In this document: positions 1-6,576 of the stretch, piece after piece | How positions within the stretch are numbered: the first letter of the stretch is position 1 | How the letters are laid out: the number at the start of each line of letters is the position of its first letter | Origin: DATDAW01 sp036524675 | Lineage (GTDB): Bacteria > Verrucomicrobiota > Verrucomicrobiia > Chthoniobacterales > DASVRZ01 | Reading direction: 5' to 3' | DNA: 19,024 nt | Assembly: GCA_036524675.1 (NCBI GenBank) | Contig: DATDBU010000119.1 | Location: 1-19,024, forward strand | Translations under genes and position numbers: made by a program | Notes under the pieces: model-generated | Seen by the model: the letters and a program-made list of their open reading frames with translations, nothing else | Told to the model about the DNA's origin: nothing | The model's database searches: none

Positions 1-63
1 CTCAAGGCCTTTCTTGAAGGCGCGAGCCTCAGCCGCTTCCTCGGAAATATGGCTAAGAAAGAC

Positions 64-116
64 ACGCATAGTTCTAAAAAGGCTTTCTCTGTTTCCTCTG
101 CTTTCTTCTGTTCAAC
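64..116. repeat. Dispersed pyrimidine-rich repeat, copy 1
   Basis: Positions 81-116 are identical over 36 bases to 3197-3232. The similarity extends leftwards, with an indel and a few mismatches, to 64 and 3181. The core is a run of CTCTG/TTTCC/TTCTG triplets ending in TTCAAC. The flanks of the two copies are unrelated, so this is a dispersed repeat and not a duplication of the locus. It lies just beyond the end of a decayed RayT fragment. Positions 1-63 hold nothing I can support. Confidence 0.75.
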
Positions 117-164
117 CAAAATCGGCAATGCCGCAACCGACGTCTGGAACCCCATTTTCGAAAT

Positions 165-441
165 CTACAATACCAAACGGGAATCTGCCTCTGAGTAGAC
201 GGGCACCGCCTTGTATCGGTGGCCAAAGACACGGCCCCAGGCGCGATGCCGCACGTTGAAGCGGCGCGTTCACGTATTCTGGAGCCATTTCATTCCGGTG
301 ACCAGATTGGGTTCCGGGGTTTGTGTCCCGAAGAAAAACTCGTGATCCTCATCGTCCAGGAAGATGGCTTCGCGCCGATTGCTGGGTGCCATCACATGAT
401 AAAACGCTGCCGAACGCTCGATGCGGATCCTGCGCCGCCAT
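165..441 (-). pseudogene. REP-associated tyrosine transposase (RayT), N-terminal remnant
   Basis: Read on the minus strand, this encodes the typical RayT opening: RIRIERSAAFYHVMA, then NRREAIFLDDED. After that it jumps to TPEPNLVTGMKWLQNT, a stop codon, and TRRFNVRHRAWGRVFGHRYKAV. In intact family members a stretch with the HUH metal-binding motif (about 40 residues, NHxHL type) lies between the two parts, so it has been deleted here. The stop replaces the residue that is normally tyrosine in the (Y)TRRFN motif, which is the catalytic tyrosine of this Y1 transposase family. The ATG at 441-439 is one base out of frame with the conserved reading. The frame ends at TAG 167-165. Clearly dead. The family assignment rests on recalled motifs. 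Confidence 0.8.
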
Positions 442-479
442 GATACCCGGCTGCCATATACTGCCGGTTGAAAAGAGAA

Positions 480-770
480 TCAAAGCATTGGAAGCCGACG
501 CACCAAGACTCGTCTGAACGAGAAATAGAAACGCACGGCGAAGAGGCTGAATGCAACGAGTAACAACAACCAAGCGATCCCAAGCGAAATAGGGTCCTGG
601 GGCGCTCCTTCCATCGCAGCAAATACTTTTTCAAGGGAGTCGTTGACGATAACCGTTAGAACCGTCCACCCGACGAAAACCGTGAGCACTGAGGCCACCA
701 TTGCCGCACCAGTGAGGAGAACCTCGATCCGCCAAGGAAATTCGATCTCAACGTTTGTGTTCCCTTTCAT
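480..770 (-). CDS. Small two-helix membrane protein, function unknown
   Basis: The 96-residue product starts at ATG 770 (MKGNTNVEIEFPW). The frame is open to a TTG at 812, but the ATG start is more plausible. A first hydrophobic segment covers about residues 17-41 (VLLTGAAMVASVLTVFVGW) and a second about residues 63-82 (LGIAWLLLLVAFSLFAVRF). A short acidic loop lies between them and a basic tail (RRVLVRRLP) follows, predicting an inner-membrane hairpin with both ends in the cytoplasm. No ribosome-binding site of note. It lies between two RayT fragments on the same strand, so it may be another passenger of that region. I recognise no family. Membrane-protein composition is the main argument that it is real. 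Confidence 0.5.
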   Translation of the reverse strand: MKGNTNVEIEFPWRIEVLLTGAAMVASVLTVFVGWTVLTVIVNDSLEKVFAAMEGAPQDPISLGIAWLLLLVAFSLFAVRFYFSFRRVLVRRLPML

Positions 771-838
771 GGTCCAATAGGGGCAGGGGTTAAAGCGTGT
801 AAAAAGCGACAAGCCTCAGAGATACTGTCCTTTATGCA

Positions 839-1164
839 TTACGCCAGGCCCTTTGGCAATCGCTTATGCAGCGTTTTTTCATCCATCCTTCGCAGCTGCT
901 GACTGACATTCGCCGCGCTTTTCATCCACAAACGTTCGCTCAGCCAGCCTTGAAGCGCCGTCGTTTTTTTCCAAAGGAGCGCTGCCAAAGCCAGCTCTCT
1001 CGGGCCAGATCCCTTCCCTTCAAGTCCGACCATTCCTTCTCGCTCAACCCGGTCCTTGCCAAACCTTCTGTCAGCAGTTTTTCGGCCCGGGCCAGGTCAT
1101 GCGAACGCCACGGATTTGGTTCGATGGCGTGCACGGTCGTTGCTAATGAGCCGTAGATGCGCAT
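839..1164 (-). pseudogene. RayT, C-terminal remnant (frameshifted)
   Basis: Two overlapping minus-strand frames together spell the RayT C-terminal domain. The first frame gives RAEKLLTEGLARTGLSEKEWSDLKG. After a frameshift near 1015-1035 the second gives RELALAALLWKKTTALQGW, LSERLWMKSAANVSQQLRRM. The segment WLSERLxMKSAANVS is the helix-turn-helix found at the end of these transposases. The same domain occurs on the plus strand at 10864-11172 (WIAERLGMSSAANVSYLIRRW), which confirms the relationship inside the window. The fragment begins within 20 bases of the start codon of the divergent gene at 1183. Its likely upstream half is at 1785-2000. Confidence 0.8.
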
Positions 1165-1182
1165 TTTCCCCGCGGCGGCAGC

Positions 1183-1677
1183 ATGGTCGTAATTGGCGAT
1201 GTTTTCCTTATAGACATCGAGCCCGAGATGGGTGTAGTGGTCTTAAGAGGAGGCGCTATGTACGAGGGTGACCCACTACTTTTCTGCCCTTCGAAGATGT
1301 TTGGATTCGAGGAGACATACGCGGTTGTTGTCAGCGGCAGCGGACCAAACTTCTGTGGCCATCTCATTCTGAGCACAGGCGGGAAAGGCGGTGATTATTT
1401 TCATGTTGCCGGCGTGCACACGGTCCCGCGAATGATGAGTCAAAAAGGATACGATAGATATTTGCGCGAGAATGGGAAAAAGGAGCTGCGGCGCTTCAAA
1501 GTGACCATCAGCAATTCGGTGGCTGCCATGCTGAAGGTTGAGGAGCTTTTGGCGGCCAAGTGGACATGGGGCGTGCTTCCCCATAACTGCGCGTCGTTTG
1601 TCGAGGAAGTTGTGCAAGCGGGCGGCAGCACCGCCGGCCTTTACTCCAATTGCCCAGCCCTGGAGAGGTTTCAGTGA
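1183..1677 (+). CDS. Papain-like (NlpC/P60- or LRAT-type) cysteine peptidase/amidase-like protein
   Basis: This 164-residue protein has no signal peptide. It begins GDVFLIDIEP, as permuted papain-fold proteins often do. A histidine follows in a strand at about residue 60 (CGHLILST) and an Asn-Cys pair at 135-136 (HNCASFVEEVVQAGG). The order His first, then Cys at the start of a helix, matches the circularly permuted NlpC/P60 (LRAT/YaeF-like) arrangement, with Cys136 as nucleophile and His60 as partner. Relatives hydrolyse peptide or acyl bonds; some act as secreted effectors, but nothing here indicates secretion. The ATG at 1183 has no clear Shine-Dalgarno sequence; ATG 1228 is a possible alternative. 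The gene stands alone, antisense to and between two parts of a dead RayT. The fold assignment is an inference from motifs. Confidence 0.6.
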   Translation: MVVIGDVFLIDIEPEMGVVVLRGGAMYEGDPLLFCPSKMFGFEETYAVVVSGSGPNFCGHLILSTGGKGGDYFHVAGVHTVPRMMSQKGYDRYLRENGKKELRRFKVTISNSVAAMLKVEELLAAKWTWGVLPHNCASFVEEVVQAGGSTAGLYSNCPALERFQ

Positions 1678-1784
1678 GGGCGGCCCAACGTGAAGGTTGT
1701 GAGTTCAATAGATTGTCGCGTTCTGATAGGAGGCATTCACTATGCCCCGGGAGGCTGCCAAAGGCGGCTGGATTCTGAATACTA

Positions 1785-2000
1785 GACCGGGCTTCCGTTC
1801 CGGCAGCCCCGAAACTCCTGGCTGCCCCAATACCACCCCCGGCGAAGGTGACTCAAACGCGCATCGGCCTCCTCCGGCAGCAACGGAACTCCGCAGCGTT
1901 GTCCCTCCTCTTCCACAGCGCGCCGTTCCACTCGCTCGACCATCCTGCGTCTGCCATCAGCTGATCTTTAAAACCAAACATCTCCAGCGCATCGGCACGT
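1785..2000 (-). pseudogene. RayT, middle-segment remnant
   Basis: On the minus strand one frame reads GRRRMVERVERRAVEEEG, then PEEADARLSHLRRGWYWGSQ followed by EF, and then runs into unrelated sequence and a TAG at 1784. A second frame just upstream (ADALEMFGFKD) probably belongs to the same gene before a frameshift near 1965. The plus-strand fragment at 9344-9598 has the same order of motifs (FGLKD, EGRSKFVRRLDERA, VDARLNHLRRGWYWG), so the two support each other. The likely continuation of this copy is the C-terminal piece at 839-1164. The papain-like gene lies between them on the opposite strand. Confidence 0.75.
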
Positions 2001-2310
2001 TTGAGAGCCCGCGCGCGCAGGGGAGGGAAGGAGGCCGTTTATGCCGGATTGCTTCTTGAACGAGCGGAGCCTTCTGCAGCAAAACAACCGGCAACTAACT
2101 ACAAAATCAGCCATTCTTGTGTCCGTCCTATCGAAGTAAATGCAGCCAATTTGGGTTTGGCTAAGTAGGATTTTTTGGAACGGGAAAAGGGCGCTGGCCG
2201 CGCGCCAGCGTTGACGCTTTTTGGGGCCATCTTTCCAAAAATGGAATGTAAGGATTGACAGTATACCAAAAACACTCTCCCATTGCGTTCCATCGACCCC
2301 GCAGTTCATT
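2001..2310. other. Gene-free stretch upstream of the PEP-CTERM gene
   Basis: No convincing gene on either strand. The minus-strand open frame here has no recognisable motif. The stretch contains a nested inverted repeat (2172-2241). A TTGACA at 2255-2260 could be a -35 element for the gene starting at 2311, but no convincing -10 hexamer follows at the usual distance, so no promoter is called. Confidence 0.4.
2172..2241. repeat. Nested inverted repeat (REP-like or hairpin structure)
   Basis: Outer arms TTTTTGGAA (2172-2180) and TTCCAAAAA (2233-2241) are perfect complements. Inside them lies a perfect 7-bp GC-rich stem, CGCTGGC (2192-2198) and GCCAGCG (2204-2210), with a 5-base loop. A short T-run (2217-2222) follows the inner stem, so a weak terminator is one reading. 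A REP-type palindrome, of the kind RayT enzymes recognise, is another. It lies about 70 bases upstream of the PEP-CTERM start codon. Confidence 0.5.
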
Positions 2311-3048
2311 ATGAAAGCAAATCAACGTCTGACTCTCTCCAGCATAATCATTGGTTTGTCCATTGGCGAAGTCCACGGTCAACAGGTGCTTATCGACGGT
2401 TTTACACAACCCGGCTCCAGCGTGGCCGCTGTCTCGACTGGCCCCCCTGCCGACTACATGCAGATTCACCAGATTGGGGCAACAGACGCTCTGGGTGGGT
2501 CGCGGGTTCTTACCGCGGATTTGAATCGGACGTTAGGCGCGCTTACGTTTGGGACGATTAGCGCTAGCTACAGCCCCGGGCAGGTCGAGTTCGCGTTGTC
2601 CGGATATACCTCGCCCGACAGTCTTTTCAACGAGGCGGGGCTCCACTATGGTTTGATCTTTGGTGAACTAAACCAGAATTTCCCAGCCGTCCTGGGACCT
2701 AGTTTTCAGTTTCGAATCGATCTCGCCACTCCCGCTGTGTTGACCGGCTTATCTTCCATGAGTGTCCGTCTGAACCTCGCGTCCCCCGGTGCGAGTCAGA
2801 CAGTAAATGCCTCGATCGCAAATGGAGATACCTCCATTGTGTGGGATAGTTCATCGTTCACCAACGTCAATCTTGCCGATGTGGATTTTATTAGTGTGAT
2901 CGCCCTGGATAGTTTTCGCGCTGGTCAGGGATTTAGCATTAGCATGTTCGAGTTTACCGCAGTGCCCGAACCTTCGACCTGTATTCTCGCTGCCATGGGC
3001 ATGTCCGCCTTGACGTTTTATCGACGGCGCGTCGTGCGTAACACGTGA
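2311..3048 (+). CDS. PEP-CTERM sorting-domain exported protein
   Basis: The frame is open from 2221, but ATG 2311 gives a proper signal peptide: MKANQR, then a hydrophobic LTLSSIIIGLSIG, then a likely cleavage after VHG or nearby. The product is 245 residues. The body (about 25-215) is rich in Ser, Thr, Gly, Val and Asn with alternating hydrophobic residues, as in beta-sandwich surface proteins. The C-terminus is a textbook PEP-CTERM tail: VPEPST at about 218-223, a hydrophobic helix (CILAAMGMSALTFY) and a basic RRR end. In the known system, exosortase recognises this tail and the protein is delivered to the envelope or extracellular matrix. No exosortase gene is in this window, which is usual because one enzyme serves many scattered substrates. 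The substrate or role of the body is unknown. Confidence 0.85.
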   Translation: MKANQRLTLSSIIIGLSIGEVHGQQVLIDGFTQPGSSVAAVSTGPPADYMQIHQIGATDALGGSRVLTADLNRTLGALTFGTISASYSPGQVEFALSGYTSPDSLFNEAGLHYGLIFGELNQNFPAVLGPSFQFRIDLATPAVLTGLSSMSVRLNLASPGASQTVNASIANGDTSIVWDSSSFTNVNLADVDFISVIALDSFRAGQGFSISMFEFTAVPEPSTCILAAMGMSALTFYRRRVVRNT

Positions 3049-3180
3049 TTTGGACTGAGTTGGGAGAATACCTCACTTTTTCGGGGCGGTTGCCCGCGTT
3101 ATCACGTGATCAAAGCCCCTGGGGATTCAATTCTGATGCTGCGCGCGACGCCGCAATCATCTCTGGCTGGTATACGCGGA

Positions 3181-3232
3181 ACGCAAAGTCCTAAAGGGCT
3201 TTCTCTGTTTCCTCTGCTTTCTTCTGTTCAAC
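3181..3232. repeat. Dispersed pyrimidine-rich repeat, copy 2
   Basis: Positions 3197-3232 match 81-116 exactly, with weaker similarity back to 3181. The orientation is the same as copy 1. It lies in the non-coding stretch between the PEP-CTERM gene and an unknown gene fragment. The rest of 3049-3268 shows nothing I can assign. Confidence 0.75.
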
Positions 3233-3268
3233 TTTCCGTCCTTCAGAGGAGCCTTCACCGGGTTCTAT

Positions 3269-3526
3269 CTAGGCGTGGGCCAATGCCGCGGTGCTTCCTG
3301 CCAGAACCGGTTCTTCGTCGTCTGCGCTGTTGGCGGGGCGGATGATGCTTTGGTCGAAGTAGGCCATGCCGGCGTCGGGGTTGCGCTTGAATGCGATCGC
3401 GAGGGTTAGCAGGTTGTTCATGAGCTGGTCTTCCAGCGCGTGCCGGGCTTCGGCGGTGTCGGTTTTTTCGGATTTCACTTCGCCGATGGTCGCGAGTTGC
3501 GCGGCGCGGGCGGCGGTAAAATTTTT
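3269..3526 (-). pseudogene. Fragment of an unknown gene (C-terminal part)
   Basis: On the minus strand a frame beginning after a TGA at 3529-3527 reads NFTAARAAQLATIGEVKSEK, then TAEARHALEDQLMNNLLTLA, and on to a stop at 3271. The composition is that of a real helical protein: regular Leu/Ala spacing, an acidic-basic pattern, and one frame clearly better than the others. There is no start codon in a sensible place; the first candidate is GTG 3478, in mid-domain. The adjoining upstream sequence continues in a different frame. I read it as the C-terminal remnant of a truncated gene. I do not recognise the family with certainty. Confidence 0.5.
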
Positions 3527-3594
3527 TCAGCAAATTCCCGCCGGGCATTTGCTGTCCACCCCCTGATAGCTTGACGTATTTCAGTACTGCTGTG

Positions 3595-4104
3595 TTAGCT
3601 CCCTGTGGCAAGTTGTTCGACTTCTTCGGCGATACCTCCCTTTTCGGAGATTAGTTTCTTGGCGCTCGTGACGACAGCTGTTGCCAATTCGAGATTCTTC
3701 TGAGCCAACGCGAATCCATCAATGGGACGCTCTGTGCAGATGATCTCGATCGAATAAGTCAGAACAAGTACTTCAAATGGTAGTGAGCTAGTCCACGTCA
3801 GGCGGCGGTAGCTTGGGAATGGCTCCCAAGTCGCCCCGGCCGCTTCCCTTCCTGTCGCTTGGTACTGCAGGACGTTGCCTCGATCATCCTTAAAACGAAA
3901 CTCAGCCTGCCCGTGAAAGCCTGCAAAGGCCATCTTGCTCTCGACAACCCACGTAACGTCAATTCGGCCGTTCACGGAGAGCGTCAAATCAACATCCATC
4001 CAGAATGAACGTCCTTCGGTGACTCTGACGCGGTTACTCACCGCTCGAATTGGAAATCGCTGGCGGAGAACATCAACGAAGTGTTGTGACTGTTCTGTCG
4101 GCAT
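3595..4104 (-). CDS. Hypothetical protein, second gene of a two-gene unit
   Basis: This 169-residue protein starts at ATG 4104. It has no signal peptide and no membrane segment. Residues about 20-130 alternate hydrophobic and polar residues (RVRVTEGRSFWMDVDLTLSV; ESKMAFAGFHGQAEFRF), suggesting a beta-rich domain. The last 40 residues (ALAQKNLELATAVVTSAKKL) form an amphipathic helix. The start codon is 19 bases after the stop of the upstream gene on the same strand, so the two are very likely one transcript. No clear Shine-Dalgarno sequence; the short spacing would allow translational coupling. I recognise no family. Confidence 0.6.
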   Translation of the reverse strand: MPTEQSQHFVDVLRQRFPIRAVSNRVRVTEGRSFWMDVDLTLSVNGRIDVTWVVESKMAFAGFHGQAEFRFKDDRGNVLQYQATGREAAGATWEPFPSYRRLTWTSSLPFEVLVLTYSIEIICTERPIDGFALAQKNLELATAVVTSAKKLISEKGGIAEEVEQLATGS

Positions 4105-4123
4105 ATGGGGATGGTTGAGGTAA

Positions 4124-4561
4124 TTACGTGGGAATTTCGATGGTTACAGGATTGAACGAGACGGTAACTCCCGTACGAGTTCCTGCTTCATCGCCCCTCG
4201 TGTCACCAACGCAGAGAAACTGCCGAACGAGTTCACCCGCGCCTAATGGAATGACCTCGTCCTCATGCCCTGTATGGGTATAGGTGGTTTCCGAGTATGC
4301 ATTAGATAAAATCCGCAAAATCGGCTTGTTATGCTTCCACATCATAAAGTCAGCGCTTCCATTAACTTCGGTGTAGTCCTCTTCGGTTTCTTTGGCGTTC
4401 ATAGTTACGGTGGTCCACAGTTCGCTGTCGTTTCGCACCGTCAGTCGTGCCGTGACCTTCACCCTTGGCCCGTGTCCGCCAAAGTCACCATCTCCAGCAA
4501 CTTTTGGCGGAGTGAACTTTGGTGTATCGGTCAGCTCGATTGTTTCATTTTTTGTTGACAT
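4124..4561 (-). CDS. Hypothetical beta-rich protein, first gene of a two-gene unit
   Basis: This 145-residue protein starts at ATG 4561 (MSTKNETIELTDTPKFTPPK). After a disordered, Lys/Pro-rich opening, residues about 33-145 look like a chain of beta strands (RVKVTARLTVRNDSELWTTV; GVTVSFNPVTIEIPT). A Gly/Asp/Arg-rich loop (GDTRGDEAGTRTG) comes near the end. There is no export signal, so it is probably cytoplasmic. It precedes the 169-residue gene by 19 bases, and the pair has no same-strand neighbours close by. I recognise no family. A physical pair (two subunits, or effector and cognate protein) is possible but only inferred from the spacing. Confidence 0.6.
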   Translation of the reverse strand: MSTKNETIELTDTPKFTPPKVAGDGDFGGHGPRVKVTARLTVRNDSELWTTVTMNAKETEEDYTEVNGSADFMMWKHNKPILRILSNAYSETTYTHTGHEDEVIPLGAGELVRQFLCVGDTRGDEAGTRTGVTVSFNPVTIEIPT

Positions 4562-5041
4562 GTTTTTGTGTGATTTAGGGTTTGAGGGCTGATAAATCTT
4601 GCGATATCGGAGGAGCTTGGGAGAGAGGTGTCAGTACAAATTGTGGCAATGGAGACGCAATTTTTTTTCCGGATTTGTCATGCGAAAGAATGAACGCAAC
4701 CGCCACAGATTTGGTCATATGCCATTGATGCTTAGTTTGTGTATCGGCTATCAGTATGATAGCATCTACTTGTAGAGTTTGCTTAAAGGGAGCGAGAGGG
4801 AAAACAGGTGGCAGGTTGAGTGCGAATTCTTGTTTTCATGTCTTTAGAAATTTGACACTAGGCCATTTCCGCAAGTGCGATCTTTGCGAAAATCTGTTTC
4901 AGAGAATAGGCGAATTGGGAAACGTGTCACCCCCACGTTTTAGTGGGGGACGCGCGAATAAGATGAATGCTGCCTCTCGGGATTTTCAGCATCCTGACGA
5001 ACTACTTTAGGGTCCATCGTTTGCTGCCCTCTCTATCTCGC
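4562..5041. other. Gene-free stretch with one hairpin
   Basis: No convincing gene. An 84-codon open frame (4756-5010) lacks a ribosome-binding site and protein-like composition. The start of the stretch should carry the promoter of the minus-strand gene beginning at 4561, but I could not identify boxes. A hairpin lies at 4930-4949, downstream of the LuxR-type gene. Confidence 0.4.
4930..4949. repeat. Hairpin, 7-bp GC-rich stem
   Basis: CCCCCAC (4930-4936) pairs perfectly with GTGGGGG (4943-4949) around the loop GTTTTA. It lies about 90 bases downstream of the stop of the LuxR-type gene in that gene's direction. There is no U-tract after the stem on either strand, so an intrinsic terminator is not supported. 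It could still stabilise a 3' end. Confidence 0.45.
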
Positions 5042-5839
5042 CTACACAATTGGTCTAAAGAATCGTTTGATGAGCTCGGCGTGTGATTGGACGCGGAAGT
5101 GCCGATAGATTTCGTTAATATAGGCGCCCACGGTATTGACAGAGATGCCGATATCGTCAGCAATTTCCTTCCGACTGCGATTGTCCAGAAGGAAATTCAG
5201 GATGAGGCGTTTCCGGGGCGATAAGTGCGGGACTTTAACTCCTCGGTCTTCGGGCCAGCCTTGCTCGTGCAGCCAAGGAATTTCGCTAAGGATGATGTGC
5301 GCGATGAGTGATTCGCGTCGCGTGAAAAGGCCGGCGCCGAGATTTCTGAAAATGGCTATGGCGCTCACACAGCGGTCGTCGAGTGGGTAGGCGGAAAACA
5401 CGCTCGTTTTCAAGCCAACCGCGCGCCACAGGGGGGATTGTTCGATAAAGAGCTGGCATTGTCCTTCGGCCAGTTCGTCGAGGTGACGCGTATGATGGGC
5501 GCCTTTTGCCTGAAACTCGGTAATGAATGGAAATGTCGCGACCTGCGTGCTGGGGTCCTCGACCGCTGTCAGGTATTTTGCGAAACGTTCTTGACTGAAC
5601 CCCCCATGGGCGTAGCCGACATAGACCGGCGGTTTGTTCGGCTCGAACTGACAGGCCAGCGTCCATGTCCATACATCCGCATGGATCAGCCGGCATAAAC
5701 CGTCCATCAGAAATTGTTTTTTCTCCGCGTGTCCGCCAGGAAGTGCCGCGACGTCGCCAAGGAGGTGAATCATCGCTCGGACGTCCGATTGTGCGAGTGG
5801 GTTTTCCTCAACCGAAGGCTTCGGTAAACCTGTATTCAT
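5042..5839 (-). CDS. LuxR-family transcriptional regulator
   Basis: A 265-residue DNA-binding regulator. The C-terminal 55 residues (about 206-260) are a GerE/LuxR helix-turn-helix: LSPRKRLILNFLL, then SRKEIADDIGISVNTVGAY, then INEIYRHFRVQSHAELIKRF. The N-terminal 200 residues resemble a sensory GAF/PAS-like domain, but I cannot name a ligand. There is no receiver domain and no autoinducer-synthase neighbour, so quorum sensing should not be assumed. I chose ATG 5839 because AGAGGTGG lies 11 bases upstream; the frame also opens at GTG 5854. The gene is transcribed away from the acyl-CoA synthetase gene across a 737-base gap. Control of that gene is possible but not shown. Confidence 0.85.
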   Translation of the reverse strand: MNTGLPKPSVEENPLAQSDVRAMIHLLGDVAALPGGHAEKKQFLMDGLCRLIHADVWTWTLACQFEPNKPPVYVGYAHGGFSQERFAKYLTAVEDPSTQVATFPFITEFQAKGAHHTRHLDELAEGQCQLFIEQSPLWRAVGLKTSVFSAYPLDDRCVSAIAIFRNLGAGLFTRRESLIAHIILSEIPWLHEQGWPEDRGVKVPHLSPRKRLILNFLLDNRSRKEIADDIGISVNTVGAYINEIYRHFRVQSHAELIKRFFRPIV

Positions 5840-6576
5840 GAGGGGGAATGCCACCTCTTGTGTGGCACGTTTGGAACACCGTTGTCAAGGAAAGGGCTTT
5901 ACGTAGATTCATGTTCCGACAATATTTGCGGCGCTTCCGGATCTCTCCACAATCCACGGCTAAGACACAGGAGTCAGAGTCTGTTGAGATATTGAAAGAA
6001 ACCAGAAGCCGAGTTGCCCTCGATCCGGGCTTCCGCGAGCTTCCGGCCTCGTTCGTCTTGTGCCGCGCAGATACAGCCGAGTGGAACGCGACAGATCCCG
6101 CAGACGCGGGACCCGAAGGGCGGCGCCGGCGGGCGCTATCAATTCGATTCCAACGTAAGTTCATGGCGGGGTCTCCTTTCCAGGCTGTGTTTTTTCCACC
6201 CTCGCCCTGCCGCACCCCGCTTTCATGCTATCTGACCCCAGCCTCCTGCAATTGTCGGATTCGCTCGAGGAGTGGTTCGCTTTCCTGATTCAGAATGTGA
6301 CCTACATTTCCTCTCAGCTATCGAGGGGGTCAACTTGTCGTAGAATACGCTACCGTAGGTTTTCGCAGCCAGGAGGACTGTGGGCCTGCCGTGCGCCAGA
6401 CTTCGGAGACGTCTTCATGTTTGCTTCGACTGAAGTCGTGCAAAGTCCGTTTGCTAGCGGGTGCTCGTAATGCCATGCTGATTCTCTCTAGGACGGGTTT
6501 TTATTCGTCGTCACTCCATGATCGTGACGAGTCTGCGCGAGCATTCCCGCCCTCGCTCAATACAGAAAGCAAAACA
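5840..6576. other. Long divergent intergenic region
   Basis: This 737-base gap lies between a LuxR-type gene and an acyl-CoA synthetase gene transcribed in opposite directions. Open frames exist on both strands, but none has a ribosome-binding site, protein-like composition or recognisable motif. The region must contain both promoters. A TTGACA on the minus strand near 5885-5890 has no good -10 partner. I cannot support a specific site. The open frame of the synthetase extends back to 6391, but that extension does not look like protein. Confidence 0.4.

Noticed and set aside
1742..2059. 105-codon plus-strand open frame
   Set aside because: It is the shadow of the minus-strand RayT middle fragment (GWYWG motif); its own composition is not protein-like.
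3101..3110. ATCACGTGAT palindrome with YHVI-like codons, resembling a RayT N-terminus
   Set aside because: The similarity does not extend beyond a few codons; the palindrome alone is what YHV-M codons give by chance.
4756..5010. 84-codon open frame with two CxxC pairs suggesting a zinc finger
   Set aside because: The cysteine spacing is irregular, there is no ribosome-binding site, and part of it covers a hairpin.
5808..6288. Open frames of about 135-146 codons on both strands in the divergent gap
   Set aside because: No start signals, Arg/Ser/Pro-rich composition typical of non-coding GC-rich DNA, and no recognisable motif.
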